Assembly (NCBI GenBank): GCA_964445105.1
Contig: CAYUJS010000024.1
Span: 1-26,384 of the forward strand
Reading direction: 5' to 3'
DNA length: 26,384 bases
Source: CAWBNS01 sp964445105
GTDB lineage: Bacteria; Chlamydiota; Chlamydiia; Chlamydiales; JAJFMA01
Position 1 is the stretch's first letter. The number at the start of each line of letters is the position of its first letter. Below, piece after piece: positions 8,404 through 16,219 of the stretch. The notes under the pieces are model-generated. The model ran no database searches. It saw only the letters and a program-made list of their open reading frames with translations, and was not told the origin of the DNA. Made by a program: the position numbers and the translations under genes.

Positions 8404-8909
8404 TTAAATAAACTCATAAAGTTGAATGTCGCTGGCTCGGCCTCTAAAAAGGGGGACTAGCGCTTGCTGGAGAAAAGGTTTTAAGCGTTCTTTCATTCTT
8501 TTTACGAACGGCTCATACCTGTATTTCTCCATAAAATCGCCCTTCATTAGCCCATCGCAGTAGTCCGGTGCAAACGGATGGAGAGCTAGAAAAGCCCTGA
8601 CTTGAAGATCTTCGTCGCAAATAGTTTGAAAAATGACCACGACTTCTTTTTTTCTGGCTTAATCACCAAACGATAGGCCAACGTTTTCGCCACACTGTTG
8701 AGGATTTCCCCATCCTTAAAGCCGTCTGCCTTGAGCTCCGCCGCATTTTCTTTGCAGCGGTTTAAATTATCCCGCACGAGCGCGCGGATTTCTTCATCTC
8801 GATAGGTCTCTATTCGTTCGGATATCTTTTGAAGGACGGGTTTAACACCAGCGTCGAGCTTTCGTAATAAACCGTCGTGATCAATGGCTCGCAATGGGGA
8901 GGGATCCAT
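8404..8909 (-). pseudogene. Frameshifted paralogue of the neighbouring two-repeat protein
   Basis: Two overlapping frames (about 8586-8909 and 8404-8640) together match one repeat of the intact protein at 9221-10174. The first begins MDPSPLRAIDHDGLL, against MDSSPLRAIDHDGLL in the intact gene. The second continues with VRAFLALHPF and KRMKERLKPFL, paralleling VRAYLELNRF and ERMKERLEPFL-type segments. The break falls in a run of seven T (8647-8653, seven A in the coding strand). One added A restores KPEKKEVVVIFQ, colinear with KPQKGEAAEIFE. A second, 2-base length difference near 8417-8445 shifts the C-terminal FMSL tail out of frame. Two lesions favour real decay over a single sequencing error. 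Function is unknown. Confidence 0.75.
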
Positions 8910-9033
8910 AGATGTGACCCTTTTTTAAGGTTAGGCTTTTGAAATACTAGTTACTTTTCGATTAACGAAAAATATAAAAATTGGCAGAGCCTCTACTTTT
9001 TACGTTATTGCTTCTTTTAACCCCACGCCATTT
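8910..9033 (-). repeat. Duplicated copy of the pbp2-to-downstream-gene junction (partner 10175-10298)
   Basis: The 52 bp upstream of the broken gene (8910-8961) match the 52 bp upstream of the intact gene (10175-10226) in length and nearly in sequence, including the block ggttaggcttttgaaata. The similarity continues through 8962-9033 into the last 72 bp of pbp2 (10227-10298) and then stops. This marks one end of a tandem duplication of [pbp2 3' end + spacer + downstream gene]. Confidence 0.85.
8962..9033 (-). pseudogene. Relic of the pbp2 3' end, 23 codons plus stop
   Basis: Read on the minus strand, this stretch translates to KWRGVKRSNNVKSRG followed by SANFYIFR and a TAA stop. The last 23 residues of PBP2 are KWREIKRSSNVKSSG followed by LANFDLLR. 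Fifteen of 23 positions are identical and the stop lies at the same place. There is no start and no upstream PBP2 sequence, so it is a truncated duplicate without function of its own. Confidence 0.85.
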
Positions 9034-9220
9034 AGATGATCCCTCCGGTCAGAATGTTTGTTGCCCCAGTCGACGAGCTCACCACCGAGAAAGCGAGGGT
9101 CGCCGCTTAGAAAAAGGAGTCCGGTACTGGGATGGTCTTGGCTTTAAAGGAAAACGTGCAGCTTCTTAACGAGAAGAGCTTCGATCCTCCAAGAAAAAAA
9201 CCGCACGCACCCGGCTAGCT
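9034..9220. other. Intergenic filler between the pbp2 relic and the intact repeat gene
   Basis: No convincing gene. On the plus strand a frame from 9052 (MFVAPVDELTTEKARVAA) meets a TAG at 9106-9108 and then stays open to about 9215. Codon use looks partly gene-like, so it may be a small decayed insert, but I cannot match it to anything. It does not match the corresponding part of pbp2. Confidence 0.3.
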
Positions 9221-10174
9221 CTACCCAGGCCAAAGCCAATTCAGTAGGCTCATAAAGCTAAATCTTCCTGGGCCAGCCCCACTAAGGACTGGAGCCAGCT
9301 CTTTTTTGAGGAAAGGTTTCAGACGCTCCCGCATCTCTTTCTGGAGGGGCTCACACTTTTCCACAAGCTCAACCTTCATTAGCCGTTTGCGATGGTTTGG
9401 TAGAAACCGATTGAGTTCTAGATAAGCTCTAACTTGAGAGTCTTTTTCGTAGAGACGTTCAAAAATTTCCGCAGCCTCTCCTTTTTGGGGTTTAATCACC
9501 TCTTGGTATATTAGTTCTTTCGCTACGTTATCAAAGATTTCATCATCAGTAAATCCCCACCCCTTAAGCTCCAGTGCGTCTTTTGTACAATTAGCCAGGT
9601 GTTTCAGCACAACCGCTTGGAGACCTCTATCGCCGTAGGTACCTATGCTGTCCGATATCTTCTGGAGAATTGGTGCAATACTTGCGCCAAGCTTTCTTGA
9701 CAAGCCGTCATGGTCAAGCGGCAGTCTCTCTTTGAGAAAAGGTTCTAAGCGCTCTTTCATTCTTTTTTTGAGAGGCCCATACCTGTACTCTTCCATAAAT
9801 TCACCCTTTAGAAGGGGTTCACAATAGTTCGGTTGAAACGGGTAGCGTTCCAGAAAAGCCATGACTTGCGCGTCTTCGCTTGGAAGAGACCGAAAAATTT
9901 CCGCTACCTCCTCTTTTCTTGGCTCAATCACCTGCTGATAAGCCAAAACTATCGCCGCACCACCCAAGGCTTTCTCGTCTGTGACACCTTCTTCTCTAAG
10001 CCTTAACATATACTTCTCACAGTTACCTAAGTTGTCTTCCACAATCGAGCGGAGTTCCTCATCGCTGTAGCCATCTATTTGCTCAGATATTTGCTTGAGG
10101 ATGGGCCGAAAGCTTGCGGACAGCTTTTGCAATAAACCGTCGTGATCAATGGCTCGCAATGGGGAGGAATCCAT
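9221..10174 (-). CDS. Unrecognised protein built of two tandem ~155-residue repeats
   Basis: The 317 residues fall into two halves that align with each other. Repeat 1 (about 8-153) starts IDHDGLLQKLSASFRPILKQIS and repeat 2 (about 154-317) starts LDHDGLSRKLGASIAPILQKIS. Both contain an Asn-Cys step (GNCEKY / ANCTKD), a VIEPRKEE / VIKPQKGE block, an Asp-x-Gln-Val segment followed by Phe-x-Pro-Asn, and a closing Lys/Arg-rich MKERL-PFL-type motif. Each looks all-helical. No signal peptide is seen; only the last 15 residues are somewhat hydrophobic (FMSLLNWLWPG). I do not recognise the family. The ATG has AAGGG nine bases upstream. It follows pbp2 by 52 bp on the same strand and may share its transcript. 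The broken copy at 8404-8909 has one repeat. Confidence 0.85.
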   Translation of the reverse strand: MDSSPLRAIDHDGLLQKLSASFRPILKQISEQIDGYSDEELRSIVEDNLGNCEKYMLRLREEGVTDEKALGGAAIVLAYQQVIEPRKEEVAEIFRSLPSEDAQVMAFLERYPFQPNYCEPLLKGEFMEEYRYGPLKKRMKERLEPFLKERLPLDHDGLSRKLGASIAPILQKISDSIGTYGDRGLQAVVLKHLANCTKDALELKGWGFTDDEIFDNVAKELIYQEVIKPQKGEAAEIFERLYEKDSQVRAYLELNRFLPNHRKRLMKVELVEKCEPLQKEMRERLKPFLKKELAPVLSGAGPGRFSFMSLLNWLWPG

Positions 10175-10226
10175 AGATATGGCCCTTTTTTGAGGTTAGG
10201 CTTTTGAAATATTATTTGCCTTTTGA

Positions 10227-13200
10227 TTAACGCAAAAGATCAAAATTGGCAAGGCCGCTACTCTTTACGTTACTGCTTCGTTTAATTTCACGCCATTTAG
10301 TGGCCATTTGCGCAGCGAGGGGGGCGGCATCCTTGCCATAGGCGCCGTAGCGCAGGTAGACGACCACGACTAGTTCAGGCTCTCCAAAGTCATCTTTAAA
10401 CACGTGTGTCTGCCCTGCTGGATCAAAGATGACGCCGCCAAACCAGAGATGGTTGTAGGTATTGAGCGCTACTGCACGATCGGGCGAAAGTAGCTCTACA
10501 GACTCTGCCGTACTGGTTTTTCCAGCTAGTTGCCCTTTCAGTGACTCAAGAGCCGCTGTAGCTTCGGGATAGTTATGGTAATGTTGTTTTAGCCCCCATA
10601 AGGCAGAAGTTTGGTAGCGATAAGCTACGCGTAGCATGCCTTCTAAAAGCGGTTTGCGTATGTCAGGAGAAAACGGCAAACGTCGGCTGGGGTCCGACGC
10701 CAACTTATTCACGGTAAATCCTGCGAGATAATTCCCCACATGGGGCCGCACCGCCTCCCCTCCATTCGCGATCGTAGCGAGCATTACGGCTGTCTGCAAA
10801 GGCGTCACAACCAACGTATGCTGGCCAATGGCGAAAGTGTACAAACCCGTGCGTTCTTGATCGAGATCACTGGGGACCTGTCCGGTGATCTCGCCAGGCA
10901 AATCGATGCCAGTTTTTTTTCCATAAGAAAAAGCGTAGGCTGCTTCAGCTAGGTCCATAGGCTGTTTGAGAACCTCACTTGCTAATAAGGAAAAGTAGGC
11001 ATTGCTAGAATATTCAATCGCGCGCACCAGGTCAATCTGCCCCAGATGCCGTATCAGCGTGCGCGGTAGCCGCCCGCCCTTAAAATTTTGGGGGATAGGT
11101 GTACCATCCAAAAATTTTCCTACATACCACTGCCCGTTATGCTGGTAGGCATCGTCAATCATTTGCGGTAGCTGCAGCTTTGTCGATAGTGCAGCGTAGG
11201 CGGTCACCAGCTTGAATAAAGATCCCTGCGGCGCTGATTGCCGGTAAGCCTGCGAACGGCCATACCCAAACCCACCTGGGGTGCGAAAGGCTGCGGCTAA
11301 ATGTTTTTGTTCCTGTTGGCCGTTCCTGCGCAAACAGCGATAGCGTCCGTAAAGTGACTGATTTAAGTCGTCATAGCGCCGCATTGTCGCCAGATACTGA
11401 TGGGCGATATCATCCGAAAGGCCGTTCAAAGCGGCTTTTAAAGACACATAAGCCGAGTGCCATGGAGCGTCCGCGTGGGCGCCTTTTCTTAGTTCCTGAT
11501 GCCAAGCTGAAAAATGCGCAGAAAAGACATTTTCTTCGCAGCCCTGCCCCCGCACTAGCCAGAGCAAAAGGTCATCCCCTTGAGAAGCCCAGAAGGCCTC
11601 AAACTGGCGGGTTTCCTCTGCCTCGAGGTGATCCAGATAGGGCTTGGTGGCTTTTTTGAGCCGCCGCTCCTCTTCACGTTTTGTCTTCAAAAATGGGCTT
11701 TCATTCACTTCTCTCCAGGCGACAAAAACCGCCTCATGAAATAACTCACGAGCCATCGATTTGATCGATTGGCTCAATCTCCACTTGGCCTGCTCCGCCT
11801 CGCGAAACTGCTCTAGCCTGCGCCCGCCTACCTGTTTGAGAAGCTCTGAGGAAAATTTTTTACCGTCGATGGCGATACTCAACAAATCGACCACCAGAAC
11901 TTTGTCCTGGTTATAAAAGGTAGCGCCTAGGTAGCGATCTAGCTGCTGCCGGGCGCTCTCCACTTCGTCTAAACGCATATTGAGGTTTGCCTCAATCTCC
12001 TCTCTTATCTGTGCGGGTAGCGCAACGTCTTGCGCTTTGTGGGGAGCATTTTGATACAACAAATTGAACAGGTGGGGCACCTCTGCGTAACGCGCACAAT
12101 CGATCAGGCGAGCCAGCTCAGCCTGCACGGCTACCGCTTGTTGGATCGTACCTAAATGTTGTAGTGTTTTCTTTGTCTCCCCTTCGTCGCACAAAATATG
12201 GCCCAAAAAAGCTTCCCAGCTCAATGGGACTTGCTCGTCGTAGAAAAGCTTTTTCCCCTGATGGTAGCGCTCCCGCTCCAGCGGGCGCAGCCCATCCCAG
12301 ACTTCGGCCACATAGCTATCTGCCTCTAACCAGCGGCGCACGCCCAACTGCTTGCGACGCTGCACCTCTTCGTCGCCAGAGCGTATAAAATCGTTGGGGT
12401 TCCAGCGTGGATAGGAGGCAAGAGCCAATACCTCACCTGTAAATGGTTCCAAAGCGATAATAGCACCGCCTTTGATCCAGGGTTCTTTAGGCGTATAGGG
12501 AGAGTCCTTGTCTTCATAAGGCTTGGAGACGTGGGGGCGCCTTATTTCCTCATTCGTGGCAAGAAGCTGCTCAGCGTATTCCTGCAGTTCGGAAGAGAGG
12601 GAGAGGACGAGTCGTTGCCCGGTTTGAGGATCTGCGCCTCCGGGAAGCTCGTGTAAAAAATTACCCCTAGAATCTGCGTAAAAGTATTTTTTTCCACAGC
12701 AGCCGCGCAGCTCTTTTTCGTATTGGCGCTCCACGCCAGCTTTTCCTACCCAGTCATTCAATGAATACGATTGTTCAGCAAGCAAAGCAAGCTCTGTTTC
12801 CGCTTCCAAGTCGCCCTCTGAGATCGCCTGCTGAAGGGTCTTTCGCCTTTCCACGAAGCTATCGTATTCGCTGCGACTGATGGGCCCCATATGCCCGATC
12901 ACATCCGCACCTACTAAACCCATCGGATAAACTCTTCGTGGCTGTTTTTGCGCCTGCAAACCGGTCCACTTCCTCTCCATAGCTTTCAATCGATAGTACT
13001 GAGCTTCCGAAATATCTTCGCGAACCACAAACGGCAAATGGTCATAATAGGAGGCTTTACTGTGAATCAAATCCACCAATCGCTCGGGATCTTCAGCCAA
13101 TATCTCTGCGACGGCCTCTGCCATTTGGCGAATGTGCTCTTTGCGGCGAAAGACGCGCACTTTCGTACCATCGGGCTGTACTTTCCAAGCGATGCGAGGG

Positions 13201-13484
13201 ACCTCGCAAATCTGTCCATAAGAGACTGCTGCGTTATACTGCACCTGATTGATCGCCAGCGGGAGATTAAAGCGATCGCGAATGCTTGCGCGCCGCGATG
13301 GCTCAATCACCATGCGACGCGTAGGCCGCTGCGCCTTTTCCACCCTCTGTTCATGCTGAATGACTGATAAGTGCCACAAACGCAGCAAAATTAACAGAAA
13401 CACAGCCAAAAATATTCCCAAAATGCGGTTTGCTTTCTGAGGGATGGAAGAAATTGAGAAACGGCGACGGTCGGAGCGGCTCAT
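10227..13484 (-). CDS. mrdA: Penicillin-binding protein 2, elongation-type transpeptidase with a large insert
   Basis: PBP2 cross-links peptidoglycan in the periplasm. Numbering from the ATG at 13484 gives 1085 residues. The frame opens at a TTG (13520), 12 codons earlier, but MSRSDRRRF is the better N terminus. One membrane anchor lies at about 20-38 and the pedestal domain at about 55-290. The transpeptidase domain contains SLFK (Ser755, nucleophile) and SSN (826-828). The third motif reads KTS (989-991) rather than KTG. Between the SYPRWNPN strand (about 357) and the SLFK box lies a charged helical insert of roughly 365 residues, where typical PBP2s have about 30. Large PBP2s of over 1000 residues are known from Chlamydiae. 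No Shine-Dalgarno is visible; a TACAAT ends 7 bases before the ATG, so a very short leader is possible. Confidence 0.92.
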   Translation of the reverse strand: MSRSDRRRFSISSIPQKANRILGIFLAVFLLILLRLWHLSVIQHEQRVEKAQRPTRRMVIEPSRRASIRDRFNLPLAINQVQYNAAVSYGQICEVPRIAWKVQPDGTKVRVFRRKEHIRQMAEAVAEILAEDPERLVDLIHSKASYYDHLPFVVREDISEAQYYRLKAMERKWTGLQAQKQPRRVYPMGLVGADVIGHMGPISRSEYDSFVERRKTLQQAISEGDLEAETELALLAEQSYSLNDWVGKAGVERQYEKELRGCCGKKYFYADSRGNFLHELPGGADPQTGQRLVLSLSSELQEYAEQLLATNEEIRRPHVSKPYEDKDSPYTPKEPWIKGGAIIALEPFTGEVLALASYPRWNPNDFIRSGDEEVQRRKQLGVRRWLEADSYVAEVWDGLRPLERERYHQGKKLFYDEQVPLSWEAFLGHILCDEGETKKTLQHLGTIQQAVAVQAELARLIDCARYAEVPHLFNLLYQNAPHKAQDVALPAQIREEIEANLNMRLDEVESARQQLDRYLGATFYNQDKVLVVDLLSIAIDGKKFSSELLKQVGGRRLEQFREAEQAKWRLSQSIKSMARELFHEAVFVAWREVNESPFLKTKREEERRLKKATKPYLDHLEAEETRQFEAFWASQGDDLLLWLVRGQGCEENVFSAHFSAWHQELRKGAHADAPWHSAYVSLKAALNGLSDDIAHQYLATMRRYDDLNQSLYGRYRCLRRNGQQEQKHLAAAFRTPGGFGYGRSQAYRQSAPQGSLFKLVTAYAALSTKLQLPQMIDDAYQHNGQWYVGKFLDGTPIPQNFKGGRLPRTLIRHLGQIDLVRAIEYSSNAYFSLLASEVLKQPMDLAEAAYAFSYGKKTGIDLPGEITGQVPSDLDQERTGLYTFAIGQHTLVVTPLQTAVMLATIANGGEAVRPHVGNYLAGFTVNKLASDPSRRLPFSPDIRKPLLEGMLRVAYRYQTSALWGLKQHYHNYPEATAALESLKGQLAGKTSTAESVELLSPDRAVALNTYNHLWFGGVIFDPAGQTHVFKDDFGEPELVVVVYLRYGAYGKDAAPLAAQMATKWREIKRSSNVKSSGLANFDLLR

Positions 13485-13570
13485 GGGCGGTATTGTAAGG
13501 GCCTTCTGGATAATGAACAACTATTGCCAAAAAAACATCTCTTCCGTCATGATGAATGGCCATGAGCAGT

Positions 13571-13641
13571 GCGCCTGTAGTTCAATGGTAGAACAGTAGC
13601 CTTCCAAGCTACGAGCGTCAGTTCGATTCTGACCAGGCGCT
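13571..13641 (+). tRNA. tRNA-Gly (UCC anticodon)
   Basis: A complete 71-nt cloverleaf without encoded CCA. The acceptor stem is GCGCCTG / CAGGCGC with discriminator T, the D arm is GTTC-AATGGTA-GAAC, the anticodon arm is GTAGC-CTTCCAA-GCTAC (anticodon TCC), and the T arm contains GTTCGATTC. It lies between the divergent pbp2 and rpsB. In Chlamydia the pbp2-rpsB interval also carries the major outer-membrane protein gene ompA, which is absent here. Confidence 0.96.
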
Positions 13642-13675
13642 AATTTCATAGTAACATCGCAAAACCAAGACCGAA

Positions 13676-13698
13676 ATCTCACCGCTTACAGGTGAGAT
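13676..13698 (+). promoter_or_regulatory. Hairpin in the rpsB leader
   Basis: ATCTCACC (13676-13683) and GGTGAGAT (13691-13698) form a perfect 8-bp stem with a 7-base loop, 30 bases before the rpsB start. In many bacteria the rpsB leader is a structured target for S2 autoregulation of rpsB-tsf. A similar role here is inference from position. No T tract follows, so a terminator is unlikely. Confidence 0.4.
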
Positions 13699-13728
13699 GC
13701 CGACGTCAATCAAAAAAGGGGACAAGGC

Positions 13729-14505
13729 TTGGCTAAGAAAGAGGTAACCATTAAGGAACTACTAGAAGCTGGAGCTCACTTCGGGCACCAGACACACCGC
13801 TGGAACCCGAAGATGAAGCGATTAATCTTCGAAGCTCGCAACGGGATCTACATCATTGATCTCGCGAAGACCTTACAGCAGCTCCGCACCGCACAAGAAG
13901 TAGTGCGAGACGTTGTAGCCAAACATCAGTCAGTACTTTTCGTAGGCACGAAAAAACAAGCCAAAGCTGTTCTTCGCGAACTAGCCGAAGCTTGCGGCGA
14001 GTTCTACGTCTGCGAGCGCTGGCTCGGCGGTATGCTTACTAACCTCCAGACTTTGCGCCAATCGGTAAAAAAACTCGAGCGTATCGAAAAACGTATCGGA
14101 GCAGGTGGCGATGGCCTCACGAAAAAAGAGCTCTCCCTTCTTGGCAAAGACCAAGCAAAACTAGATCGCAACCTCTCAGGTGTGCGCGGCATGCGTAAAA
14201 CACCTGGCTTGCTGATCGTTGTGGACCCTTCTCGTGAGCATATTGCCGTGGCCGAAGCTCGCAAGCTTGGTATCCCTGTCATGGCCCTGGTCGACACAAA
14301 CTGCGACCCAGACCCCATCGACTACGTCATCGCTTGCAACGACGATGCTCTCAAAAGTATTAAACTCATCACCCAGGCCCTCGCCAGCGTCATCATCGAC
14401 CAGAAACGCGATATGCGCGTGGTCCATGATAAAGATGACGAAGGATCCATGGCAGCTGCGATGGCAGATGAAGGCGACCTAGAAGACAAAGACGGAGATG
14501 CATAA
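13729..14505 (+). CDS. rpsB: 30S ribosomal protein S2
   Basis: S2 binds the 30S head-body junction and is needed for S1 docking. The 258 residues show the family signatures: KELLEAGAHFGHQTHRWNPKM at the N terminus, IIDLAKTLQQL, VLFVGTKKQA, ERWLGGMLTN, and PVMALVDTNCDPDPIDYVI-type residues near 185-205. A charged acidic tail (about 232-258) is extra and low in complexity. The start is a TTG preceded by AAAGGGGA at 13717-13724; the next ATG would cut into conserved sequence, so TTG is preferred. The stop overlaps the tsf start by one base (TAATG), showing tight coupling of rpsB and tsf. Confidence 0.96.
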   Translation: MAKKEVTIKELLEAGAHFGHQTHRWNPKMKRLIFEARNGIYIIDLAKTLQQLRTAQEVVRDVVAKHQSVLFVGTKKQAKAVLRELAEACGEFYVCERWLGGMLTNLQTLRQSVKKLERIEKRIGAGGDGLTKKELSLLGKDQAKLDRNLSGVRGMRKTPGLLIVVDPSREHIAVAEARKLGIPVMALVDTNCDPDPIDYVIACNDDALKSIKLITQALASVIIDQKRDMRVVHDKDDEGSMAAAMADEGDLEDKDGDA

Positions 14506-15353
14506 TGGCTGAAGTCACTGCTCAACTCGTTAAAGAATTGCGCGATCGCACCGGCGTCGGCATGAACAAGTGCAAAGAGGCCCTTGTTGAAGCTCAAGGC
14601 GACATCGAACTGGCCATCAATAACCTGCGTAAAGCGGGCATGGCCTCCGCTGTCAAAAAACAAGGCCGTGAAGCCAACGAAGGCATCATTGGCTGGGCCG
14701 AGTCCTCTCAGCACGTAGCTATTGTGGAAGTAAACTGCGAGACAGACTTCGTCGTTCATAACCAACGTTTTCAAGAATTTGTTTCAACACTTGCACAAGA
14801 CGCAGCGGACCACCATCCAGCTTCTCTTGAAGCATTTCTCGCACAGAAATTCTCCAAGGAAAACGACCTCACCATCGACGAATATCGCGCCAGTTTAGTG
14901 CAAACAATCGGAGAAAACATACAGATCAAACGTGTGTTAACCGTCGCTAAAGACGAAAAGCACTCCGTTGGTGTCTACTCGCACCTCGGCGGTAAAATCC
15001 TGGTAGTAGTCGAAATCGAAGGCAGTGGAAGCGAAGAGACCCTGGCTAAAGAAATCGCCATGCACGCAGCCGCCGCAAGCCCTCAGTATCTCTCGCCTGA
15101 GACAGTCCCGAGTGAGATCCTCGCTAACGAGCAGGATATCATCCGCAGCCAGGCCGCAGGGAAACCAGAACACGCTCTCCAGAAGATTTTGGAAGGTAAA
15201 CTGCGCTCCTTCTACGAGACTGCTTGCCTCCTCAAGCAACCGTTCATTCGCGATGACAGCCTCACGGTTGAACAGCTGGTGGCCAAACAGGCAAAAGATT
15301 CAGGAAAACCGCTTACAGTGAAACAATTCGTTCGCTGGAAAGTCGGAGAGTAA
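14505..15353 (+). CDS. tsf: Elongation factor Ts
   Basis: EF-Ts exchanges GDP for GTP on EF-Tu. The 282 residues contain the N-terminal UBA-like domain (VKELRDRTGVGMNKCKEAL, residues about 9-27), the signature CETDFV (about 79-84), the central core domains and the C-terminal VKQFVRWKVGE, normal for the family. The ATG overlaps the rpsB stop by one base. A strong inverted repeat follows the stop (15366-15436), separating it from pyrH by 146 bp, whereas the other genes of the cluster are nearly contiguous. Confidence 0.96.
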   Translation: MAEVTAQLVKELRDRTGVGMNKCKEALVEAQGDIELAINNLRKAGMASAVKKQGREANEGIIGWAESSQHVAIVEVNCETDFVVHNQRFQEFVSTLAQDAADHHPASLEAFLAQKFSKENDLTIDEYRASLVQTIGENIQIKRVLTVAKDEKHSVGVYSHLGGKILVVVEIEGSGSEETLAKEIAMHAAAASPQYLSPETVPSEILANEQDIIRSQAAGKPEHALQKILEGKLRSFYETACLLKQPFIRDDSLTVEQLVAKQAKDSGKPLTVKQFVRWKVGE

Positions 15354-15365
15354 AAGTCAGAAATA

Positions 15366-15436
15366 GGAGTCAGGATCCAGAATTCGGAATTCAAATACTG
15401 CCGGCTATTGAAGCCCGAATTCTGGATCCTGACTCC
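15366..15436 (+). repeat. 22-bp perfect inverted repeat between tsf and pyrH
   Basis: Positions 15366-15387 (beginning GGAGTCAGGATCCAG, then AATTCGG) are the exact reverse complement of 15415-15436 (ending GGATCCTGACTCC). The loop is 27 bases, 15388-15414. In RNA this would be a very stable 22-bp hairpin. There is no T tract after it, so a classic terminator is not supported. It may be an attenuator, an RNA-processing site within the rpsB-tsf-pyrH-frr transcript, or a dispersed palindromic element. Partial echoes of the motif flank it (gaattc at 15390-15395; ggctcccgaatc at 15470-15481). No other copy is seen in this window. Confidence 0.9.
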
Positions 15437-15499
15437 CATAGCTCTATAGACTGCTGAAACTCGCATACTGGCTCCCGAATCTTAACTAAAAGATATCCA

Positions 15500-16216
15500 A
15501 TGCCCTACAAGCGCATCCTCCTCAAGCTATCAGGCGAGGCCTTAGCGGGTCCACAGCCTTACGGCATTCATCGCCAAGCCTGCCTAAAGTACGCTAAAGC
15601 TATCCAAGCCCTCTCCCTAAAAGGGATACAGCTCGCTTTGGTGATCGGCGGCGGAAATATCTTCCGCGGTCTAGCTGCCGCCACCAAAGGCATGCAGCGC
15701 ACGCCTGCTGACCAAATAGGAATGCTCGCCACTCTCATGAACGCTATCGCCCTCCGAGAGGCGTTAGAAGAGGTCCAGTGCCCTGTACAATTGATGACCG
15801 CGCTCGACTGTCCCAAGGTGGCTGAATCCTATAACTGGCGCACCGCTCTAGAGTACCTGCAGTCCGGACAAGTTCTCATTTTTGCTGGTGGAACAGGCCA
15901 TCCCTACTTCAGCACCGACACAACCGCTGCTTTACGCGCTGCCGAAATACAAGCAGACGCCCTCTTCAAAGCCACAAAAGTCGACGGTGTCTACGACAAA
16001 GACCCCATCAAATACCCCGATGCCGTCAAGTACCAACAAATTACCCACTCTCAGGTCCTTGCAGAAAAATTGCAGGTCATGGATGCTACGGCCGTGGCTT
16101 TGTGTAGAAGCAGTAACATGCCCATTCTTGTGTTTAACATGGACAAAGTCTCGGAAGAAAAAGTACTCACCCTTTTGAACGAAAAAAATCCCGGAACTCT
16201 GATTAGCGAAGGATAA
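15500..16216 (+). CDS. pyrH: Uridylate kinase (UMP kinase)
   Basis: PyrH phosphorylates UMP to UDP with ATP and supplies pyrimidine nucleotides. It belongs to the hexameric amino-acid-kinase fold, unlike eukaryotic UMP kinases. The 238 residues are the usual length and begin YKRILLKLSGEAL. The glycine-rich GGGNIFRG lies at about 51-58, and TGHPYFSTDTTAALRAAEI (about 132-150) and KVDGVYDKDP (about 160-169) are hallmarks. The C terminus ends GTLISEG. The ATG at 15500 has no strong ribosome site (AAAGATATCC only). It is 3 bp ahead of frr, as in many genomes. Confidence 0.96.
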   Translation: MPYKRILLKLSGEALAGPQPYGIHRQACLKYAKAIQALSLKGIQLALVIGGGNIFRGLAAATKGMQRTPADQIGMLATLMNAIALREALEEVQCPVQLMTALDCPKVAESYNWRTALEYLQSGQVLIFAGGTGHPYFSTDTTAALRAAEIQADALFKATKVDGVYDKDPIKYPDAVKYQQITHSQVLAEKLQVMDATAVALCRSSNMPILVFNMDKVSEEKVLTLLNEKNPGTLISEG

Positions 16217-16219
16217 GTT

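Noticed and set aside
8981..9169. 62-codon plus-strand frame
   Set aside because: It runs antisense through the pbp2 relic and has no ribosome site; the sequence is explained by the duplication.
12948..13367. 139-codon frame antisense to pbp2
   Set aside because: The opposite strand clearly encodes the PBP2 N-terminal half; the frame is a shadow.
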